Origin: Paraburkholderia sp. BCC1886
GTDB lineage: Bacteria > Pseudomonadota > Gammaproteobacteria > Burkholderiales > Burkholderiaceae
Assembly (NCBI RefSeq): GCF_900996245.1
Contig: NZ_CAAJGK010000074.1
Location: 124,001-188,000, forward strand
Direction: 5' to 3'
Length of the DNA: 64,000 nucleotides
The notes beneath the pieces were generated by a model. That model was not told the DNA's origin and made no database searches. It saw only the letters and a list, made by a program, of their open reading frames with translations. Positions 59,096 through 64,000 of this stretch are shown piece by piece. Positions within the stretch are counted from its first letter, which is position 1, and every line of letters begins with the position of its first letter. A program made the position numbers and the translations under genes.

Positions 59096-59629
59096 TCAGT
59101 CGTCGCTATTCGGATCCATGTCCGGGAACAGCACTTCGGTGAATCCGAACTTCGAGAAATCGTTGATCCGCATCGGATACAGTTTGCCGATCAGGTGATC
59201 GCATTCATGCTGGACGACCCGCGCATGGAACCCTTCGGCGACACGATCGATCGGATTGCCGAACTGATCGAAGCCGTGATACTTGATCATCGAAAACCGG
59301 CTCACCGCGCCGCGCAGTCCGGGCACCGAGAGGCACCCTTCCCAGCCTTCTTCCATGTCCTGCGACACCGGCGTGATGGTCGGGTTGATCAGGACGGTTT
59401 CGGGAACCGGCGGCGCGTCCGGGTAGCGCTGGTTCTGGCCAAAACCGAAAATCACCAGTTGCAGATTCAGACCGATCTGCGGCGCGGCCAGCCCGGCGCC
59501 GTTGACCGCATGCATGGTCTCGAACATGTCCTTGATGAGTTCATGCAATTCCGGCGTATCGAAACGATCGACCGGGTCGGCAATGCGCAGCAGGCGCGGA
59601 TCGCCCATCTTCAGAATTTCGCGGATCAT
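59096..59629 (-). CDS. def: Peptide deformylase
   Basis: Def removes the formyl group from nascent N-termini. It has 177 aa with all three motifs: GAGLAAPQIG (motif 1), EGCLSVPG (motif 2, metal-binding Cys) and QHECDHLIG (motif 3, HExxH metal site and catalytic Glu). It overlaps the ligA stop by four bases (ATGA at 59626-59629). Unusually it is not next to fmt; Burkholderiaceae carry more than one def gene, so this may be the second copy. Confidence 0.95.
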   Translation of the reverse strand: MIREILKMGDPRLLRIADPVDRFDTPELHELIKDMFETMHAVNGAGLAAPQIGLNLQLVIFGFGQNQRYPDAPPVPETVLINPTITPVSQDMEEGWEGCLSVPGLRGAVSRFSMIKYHGFDQFGNPIDRVAEGFHARVVQHECDHLIGKLYPMRINDFSKFGFTEVLFPDMDPNSDD

Positions 59630-61692
59630 AACAACCCCTCCAGGAGCTTACGCATACCATCTTCGTCGAGTACGGGGATGCCGAGTTCCTCGGCCTTGGC
59701 CAGTTTGCTGCCGGCCTCGGCCCCCGCCACCACGTAATCCGTTTTCTTCGACACCGAGCCGGCGACTTTTGCGCCGGCCGCTTCGAGCATTTCCTTGGCC
59801 TCTTCGCGCGCGAGCGTCGGCAAGGTGCCGGTCAACACGACCGTCTTGCCCGCCAGCACGCCTTGCGGCGCTTTCGGTGCGGGCGGTCCTTCGGGCCACT
59901 CGACCTTGCCCGGCGCACGCAATTGTTCGATGACCGTGCGGTTGTGTTCTTCGGCAAAAAACTGGTGCAGCGACTCGGCGACCACCGGGCCGACGTCGTT
60001 GACTTCCAGCAAAGCCTCGACCGACGCATCCATGATCGGGTCGAGCGAGCCGAAATGCCTGGCCAGGTCTTTCGCGGTCGATTCGCCCACATGGCGAATA
60101 CCGAGCGCATAGATGAAACGGGCGAGCGTGGTGTGCCGCGCGTGGTCGAGCGAGTCGAGCAGGTTTTGCGCAGATTTATCGGCGAAACGGTCGAGTTCGG
60201 CGAGCGTCGCAAAGCCGAGGTTGAACAGATCGGCCGGCGTACGCACCAGGTTCTGCTCGACCAGCTGGTCGATGATTTTCTCGCCGAGTCCGTCGATGTC
60301 CAGCGCACGCCGTTGCGCGAAATGCCACAGCGCCTGCTTGCGCTGCGCCGGACAGAACAGTCCGCCGGTGCAGCGCGCGATGGCTTCGTCCGGCAGGCGT
60401 TCGATGTTCGACCCGCACACCGGGCACTGGGTGGGCATGACGAACTCGCGGGCGTCTTCCGGGCGGCGCTCCAGCAGCGCGCTGACCACCTCGGGAATCA
60501 CGTCGCCCGCCCGCCGCACGATGACCGTGTCGCCAATACGGATGTCCTTGCGGCGCACCTCGTCTTCGTTATGCAGCGTCGCGTTCGTCACCGTCGCGCC
60601 GCCGACGAACACCGGCTCCAGCCGCGCGACCGGCGTGATCGCACCGGTCCGGCCGACCTGCACGTCGATGGCCACGAGTCGCGTCAACGCTTCCTGCGCC
60701 GGAAACTTGTGCGCGAGCGCAAAGCGCGGGGCGCGCGACACGAATCCGAGCGCGTCCTGTTCGTCGCGCCGGTTGACCTTATAGACCACGCCGTCGATGT
60801 CGTACGGCAAGCCGTCGCGCTTCTCGCCGACCGATCTGAAAAAGCCGAGTAGCCCGTCGGCGCCCTGCACCACCGCGCGCTCGCCGTTCACCGGCAGACC
60901 GAGTTCCTTGTACCAGTCGAGCAGCTCGCTATGCGTCGCGGGCATTTGCGCGCCTTCGAGCACGCCGATGCCATACGCAAAGAACGACAGCGGCCGCTGT
61001 GCGGTGATTTTCGAATCGAGCTGCCGCAGACTGCCGGCGGCGGCGTTGCGGGGGTTCGCGAATTCTTTCTGTTCCGCGGCCCGCTGACGCTCGTTCATGC
61101 GCTCGAAATCGCGCTTGAACATCAGCACTTCGCCGCGCACGTCGAGCACGTGGGGAATGCGTTTGCCCTTGAGCTTGAGCGGGATGGAGCGGATGGTGCG
61201 CACGTTGGCGGTGACGTTCTCGCCGGTGGTGCCGTCGCCGCGCGTGGAGGCCTGCACGAACTGGCCGTCGACGTAGCGCAGCGAAATGGCGAGGCCGTCG
61301 AACTTGAGTTCCGCCGCGTATTCGACCAGAACCGGCGGCTCGCTCGCATGTTTGCCGAGCGCGTCGCCGACCCGCTTGTCGAACGCGACGATGTCTTCGT
61401 CCGCGAAGCCGTTGTTTAGCGACAGCATGGGCTGGTCGTGCACGACCGGCTCGAAGCCGCTTGCCGCTTCGCCGCCCACGCGCTGGGTGGGCGAATCCGG
61501 CACGATCAGGTCGGGATGCTCGGTTTCGATGCGCTCCAGTTCCTTGAACAGCCTGTCGTATTCCGCGTCCGGCAAGTCCGGCTGGTCGAGCACGTAGTAG
61601 GCGTAATTGGCGCGTTCGAGTTCCGCGCGCAGCGACGCGGCCCGCTCGGCCGGAGCGTCGGGTGCAGGAGAAGGGACGGGAGTTCGGGCCAT
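59626..61692 (-). CDS. ligA: NAD+-dependent DNA ligase
   Basis: LigA seals nicks in replication and repair. From ATG 61692 (MARTPVPSPAP) it has 688 aa. Domain order: Ia (ELERANYAYYVLDQPDLPDAEYD-type NMN site, residues 22-44), nucleotidyltransferase with AMP-accepting Lys in AAELKFDGLAISL, OB fold, Cys4 zinc finger (CPVCGSN then CTGGLFCP), helix-hairpin-helix repeats, and a C-terminal BRCT domain (AGKTVVLTGTLPTL to the end). It lies between zipA and def with a terminator before it. Confidence 0.97.
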   Translation of the reverse strand: MARTPVPSPAPDAPAERAASLRAELERANYAYYVLDQPDLPDAEYDRLFKELERIETEHPDLIVPDSPTQRVGGEAASGFEPVVHDQPMLSLNNGFADEDIVAFDKRVGDALGKHASEPPVLVEYAAELKFDGLAISLRYVDGQFVQASTRGDGTTGENVTANVRTIRSIPLKLKGKRIPHVLDVRGEVLMFKRDFERMNERQRAAEQKEFANPRNAAAGSLRQLDSKITAQRPLSFFAYGIGVLEGAQMPATHSELLDWYKELGLPVNGERAVVQGADGLLGFFRSVGEKRDGLPYDIDGVVYKVNRRDEQDALGFVSRAPRFALAHKFPAQEALTRLVAIDVQVGRTGAITPVARLEPVFVGGATVTNATLHNEDEVRRKDIRIGDTVIVRRAGDVIPEVVSALLERRPEDAREFVMPTQCPVCGSNIERLPDEAIARCTGGLFCPAQRKQALWHFAQRRALDIDGLGEKIIDQLVEQNLVRTPADLFNLGFATLAELDRFADKSAQNLLDSLDHARHTTLARFIYALGIRHVGESTAKDLARHFGSLDPIMDASVEALLEVNDVGPVVAESLHQFFAEEHNRTVIEQLRAPGKVEWPEGPPAPKAPQGVLAGKTVVLTGTLPTLAREEAKEMLEAAGAKVAGSVSKKTDYVVAGAEAGSKLAKAEELGIPVLDEDGMRKLLEGLL

Positions 61693-61817
61693 GCTTGTCG
61701 GCAGCTTCTTCACGGAAATTCAGAGCTCGGATTATCGCAGGAAAGCGGGCCCCTTTACATCGGCCGAATGGCCAGGCCTGCACTCGCCGACCCTACGCGC
61801 AAGCAGCGTTCCAAACG

Positions 61818-61844
61818 AAAAAACGGCCGCACATCGTGCGGCCG
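61818..61844 (-). terminator. zipA intrinsic terminator
   Basis: CGGCCGCAC (61824-61832) pairs with GTGCGGCCG (61836-61844), loop ATC; leftward a run of six Ts follows (complement of 61818-61823). It lies 31 bp after the zipA stop, so ligA-def must have a separate promoter or depend on read-through. Confidence 0.88.
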
Positions 61845-61874
61845 CCCGGGCGCTGCCGGCTCACGACGCGAGAC

Positions 61875-63167
61875 CTACTGGCTGAACAGGCGCCGCGTTG
61901 CCGGCGAGCCCGCCGGAATGCCCGCCTGTTCGAGTTTCGCGTACAGCGTCATCAACTGCTTTTCGATCGCGAGCAAGGCCGTTTCCGGCAACGGACGACG
62001 CCCGTCGTCCACCACCCTGCCGCCGATGCGCTCGGCTAGCGACTTCGCGTAATCGCACATCAACCGGAACGGCAGGATGTCTTCGTCGGCCACCGGCACG
62101 TCGAGCACCAGCGTGATCATCTGGCCGCCCTTGTAGGTCAGGTCGTCGCGCAGAAAATTGGTGTCGCCGAATTGCAGCATGAACACCGGGCTCTGCTTCG
62201 CGTCGAGCTTGACGAAACGGGTGCCGTCGCGCGACAGCAGCAGGCCGTCCTGCGACGCGACCGCCTGCACGTAATTGGCCGACCACGGCGCGCCGTCCGA
62301 CAGCACGTTGATCGAGAGTTGCGCGTCGCACTGCGCGGCGAAGGCGTCGAGTTCACGCGCCATCGCCACGGTTTCGAGCATGTCGGGGAATTCGGGCGAG
62401 GCGTCCAGCGCGTCGGCGAACTGCTGCACGCCCGTCACGAATTCCGAGAACTCCAGTTCGTTGAGCGCGCCGCTGCGATTGGCCAGTTGCGCGGCCGCGC
62501 GGAGTTCCTCGTAGCGCGTGCCGTTTTGCAGCAACTCCCACGCGCCGCCTTCGAGCTTGCCTTCGATATGCACCGGCTTGCTGCCGGCGCGGCGCAGGCG
62601 CTGCGCGAGCGGAATCACCTTGTCGCCGGCCACCGGGCCGTTCAGACGGATCGGCACGATGCAGTCGATGCGGCGGTCGACGATCGCCGGCGGCGCCGAC
62701 GAAATGGTCGTCGCGGCAGGCAGGATCGGTTCGAGGGGTTCGTCGGCGTGCGCTGACTTCGAGGCCTGAGCAGTGTCGGAGGTCTCGGCGGCCTCATGGC
62801 CGGCGGCAGCGGCCTGGCCCTCGGTTGGCGTTACCCCGTTCGGCGTCGTGGTTTCGGCCTGGATATCGGCGGCGGTATCGAGCGGCGCCGCGCCCACGCT
62901 GCCAAACGTCGGTTCGACCCGCGCGGCCGGCGTCTCGCCACCGGCCTCGGCGCCCACTACCGGTTCGCGGCGCGTCGTCGGCCGGGCCGGCTCGATGAAC
63001 GGGCTCGGCTCTTCGTGATCGTCACGCGCGAAATTCTCGGCGGTCTCGGCCGGCATCGGCCGCGGCATCTTGCGGCGCACTTTCGCACCTTGCCACGCGT
63101 TGTACACGACCACCCCACCCACCACCACGGCGCCCGCGCCGATCAACCCGAGTGTCAACTCGTCCAT
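61875..63167 (-). CDS. zipA: Cell division protein ZipA-like
   Basis: ZipA tethers FtsZ to the membrane at the division site. From ATG 63167 it has 430 aa: one N-terminal membrane helix (LTLGLIGAGAVVVGGVVVY, N-out as in ZipA), a short basic stretch, a long Pro/Ala/Glu/Thr-rich disordered linker to about residue 180, and the ZipA C-terminal FtsZ-binding fold (from about VDRRIDCIVPIRLNG, through FMLQFGDTNFLRDDL, to LVLDVPVADEDILPF). It lies between smc and ligA, the usual betaproteobacterial order. Confidence 0.9.
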   Translation of the reverse strand: MDELTLGLIGAGAVVVGGVVVYNAWQGAKVRRKMPRPMPAETAENFARDDHEEPSPFIEPARPTTRREPVVGAEAGGETPAARVEPTFGSVGAAPLDTAADIQAETTTPNGVTPTEGQAAAAGHEAAETSDTAQASKSAHADEPLEPILPAATTISSAPPAIVDRRIDCIVPIRLNGPVAGDKVIPLAQRLRRAGSKPVHIEGKLEGGAWELLQNGTRYEELRAAAQLANRSGALNELEFSEFVTGVQQFADALDASPEFPDMLETVAMARELDAFAAQCDAQLSINVLSDGAPWSANYVQAVASQDGLLLSRDGTRFVKLDAKQSPVFMLQFGDTNFLRDDLTYKGGQMITLVLDVPVADEDILPFRLMCDYAKSLAERIGGRVVDDGRRPLPETALLAIEKQLMTLYAKLEQAGIPAGSPATRRLFSQ

Positions 63168-63295
63168 GCATGCTCCGTCAGCAATTCTTCTGTCTGCGCG
63201 GCTATGCGCCCGCTCCACGTATCGCGCGGCCGGTCTGGCCGCTGCGCTGAACGCGGACGCCCGCGAGGCTCAACAAATAAAAATCCGGAAAAAAC

Positions 63296-64000
63296 TCAGC
63301 CGATGTTCTGCGCAAACCCCGCGGCTGTTTCCATGTCCACCGCCACGATGCGCGACACGCCCTGTTCCTGCATGGTCACGCCGATCAACTGTTGCGCCAT
63401 TTCCATCGCGATCTTGTTGTGCGAGATGAAAAGGAACTGCGTCTTGTCCGACATCGCGCGCACGAGGTTCGCGAACCGTTCCGTGTTGGCGTCGTCGAGC
63501 GGCGCATCCACTTCGTCCAGCAGACAGAACGGCGCCGGATTCAGCTGGAACATCGCGAACACCAGCGCGGTCGCGGTCAGCGCTTTCTCGCCGCCGGAGA
63601 GCAGGTGAATCGTGGAGTTCTTCTTGCCCGGCGGCTGCGCCATCACTTGCACGCCGGCGTCGAGAATTTCGTCGCCGGTCATGATCAGTTTGGCCTGCCC
63701 GCCACCGAAGAGACGCGGGAACAGTTCGCCGAAATGCTGGTTCACCTGGTCGAACGTGCCTTGCAGCAAGGTGCGCGTTTCGGCGTCGATCTTGCGGATG
63801 GCGTCTTCGAGCGTGTCGATCGCGCTCGTCAGGTCGGCCGATTGCGCGTCGAGGAAATGCTTGCGCTCGCTCGCCGCCTTCAGTTCGTCCAGCGCCGCCA
63901 TGTTGACCGGGCCGAGCGCGGTGATCGCGTTGTTGATGCGCGTGACTTCGCCCTGCAAGTACGACGGCTTCAGGTCCGGCGTGAGCTTGGCCTGCAACTC
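63296..64000 (-). CDS. smc: Chromosome segregation protein SMC, C-terminal part only
   Basis: The leftward frame is open from the window edge to a stop at 63296, about 235 codons, so most of the protein (normally about 1170 aa) lies outside. The visible part holds the end of the coiled coil (LKAASERKHFLDAQSADL), the ABC signature LSGGEKALTATALVFA, Walker B FCLLDEVDAPLDDAN with the catalytic Glu, and the closing FLFISHNKIAMEMAQQLIGVTM-type D-loop/H-loop region (residues around the His). SMC with ScpA/ScpB compacts and segregates the chromosome. Confidence 0.96.
   Translation of the reverse strand, partial: ELQAKLTPDLKPSYLQGEVTRINNAITALGPVNMAALDELKAASERKHFLDAQSADLTSAIDTLEDAIRKIDAETRTLLQGTFDQVNQHFGELFPRLFGGGQAKLIMTGDEILDAGVQVMAQPPGKKNSTIHLLSGGEKALTATALVFAMFQLNPAPFCLLDEVDAPLDDANTERFANLVRAMSDKTQFLFISHNKIAMEMAQQLIGVTMQEQGVSRIVAVDMETAAGFAQNIG

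Overview
The window is GC-rich chromosomal DNA from a betaproteobacterium, most likely Burkholderiaceae (Paraburkholderia, Caballeronia or Burkholderia). The main reasons are the core gene order rpsB-tsf-pyrH-frr-uppS-cdsA-dxr-rseP-bamA-ompH-lpxD-fabZ-lpxA-lpxB-rnhB-trmH, the ppsA/ppsR and guaB/guaA arrangements, and the smc-zipA-ligA-def cluster. No rRNA, tRNA, CRISPR array, transposase, integrase or phage structural gene was seen.

Layout. 1-2.8 kb: an ldcA fragment, tadA and a DUF1992 gene in an overlapping leftward operon, then a tiny lipoprotein gene and a 2'-5' RNA ligase-like gene (thpR). 2.9-5.8 kb: a two-gene DNA-repair unit behind a textbook LexA box, made of a radical SAM protein and a DUF4130-UdgX fusion. 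5.8-7.2 kb: a candidate leftward small RNA with its own intrinsic terminator, then an IclR-type regulator. 7.6-15.5 kb: an MdtABC-type RND efflux operon whose MdtC carries an odd low-complexity insert. 15.5-16.1 kb: a large palindromic intergenic element with an 86-bp perfect inverted repeat. 16.1-20.2 kb: two membrane-anchored proteins of no family I recognise, one with a HEPN-type RX4H motif. This unit has its own promoter and sits beside the 3' end of guaA; it is the best candidate for an undescribed system. 20.5-24.4 kb: guaB, a small membrane protein gene and guaA (GMP synthesis).

24.7-33.3 kb: an EamA transporter, rnfH-ratA facing smpB, the SPFH/NfeD pair, PEP synthase with its divergent regulator ppsR, and a SpoU methyltransferase. 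33.3-48.7 kb: a long leftward block for translation (rpsB, tsf, frr), UMP kinase, undecaprenyl-PP and CDP-DAG synthesis, isoprenoid synthesis (dxr), outer-membrane biogenesis (rseP, bamA, skp), lipid A synthesis (lpxD, fabZ, lpxA, lpxB) and rnhB. 49.1-54.9 kb: map, glnD and a pseudouridine synthase with a very long repetitive N-terminal tail. 55.0-58.9 kb: a two-partner secretion locus whose exoprotein is mostly a charged coiled coil. 59.1-64.0 kb: def, ligA, zipA and the 3' end of smc, all leftward.

Functionally the window is a housekeeping backbone (envelope building, GMP synthesis, translation, carbon flux at PEP) with accessory units inserted between conserved blocks: the SOS repair pair, the RND pump, the HEPN pair and the two-partner secretion system. 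Several intrinsic terminators and a few promoters could be read directly and are listed. Most start codons were chosen by conserved N-termini, overlapping stop/start codons or Shine-Dalgarno spacing.
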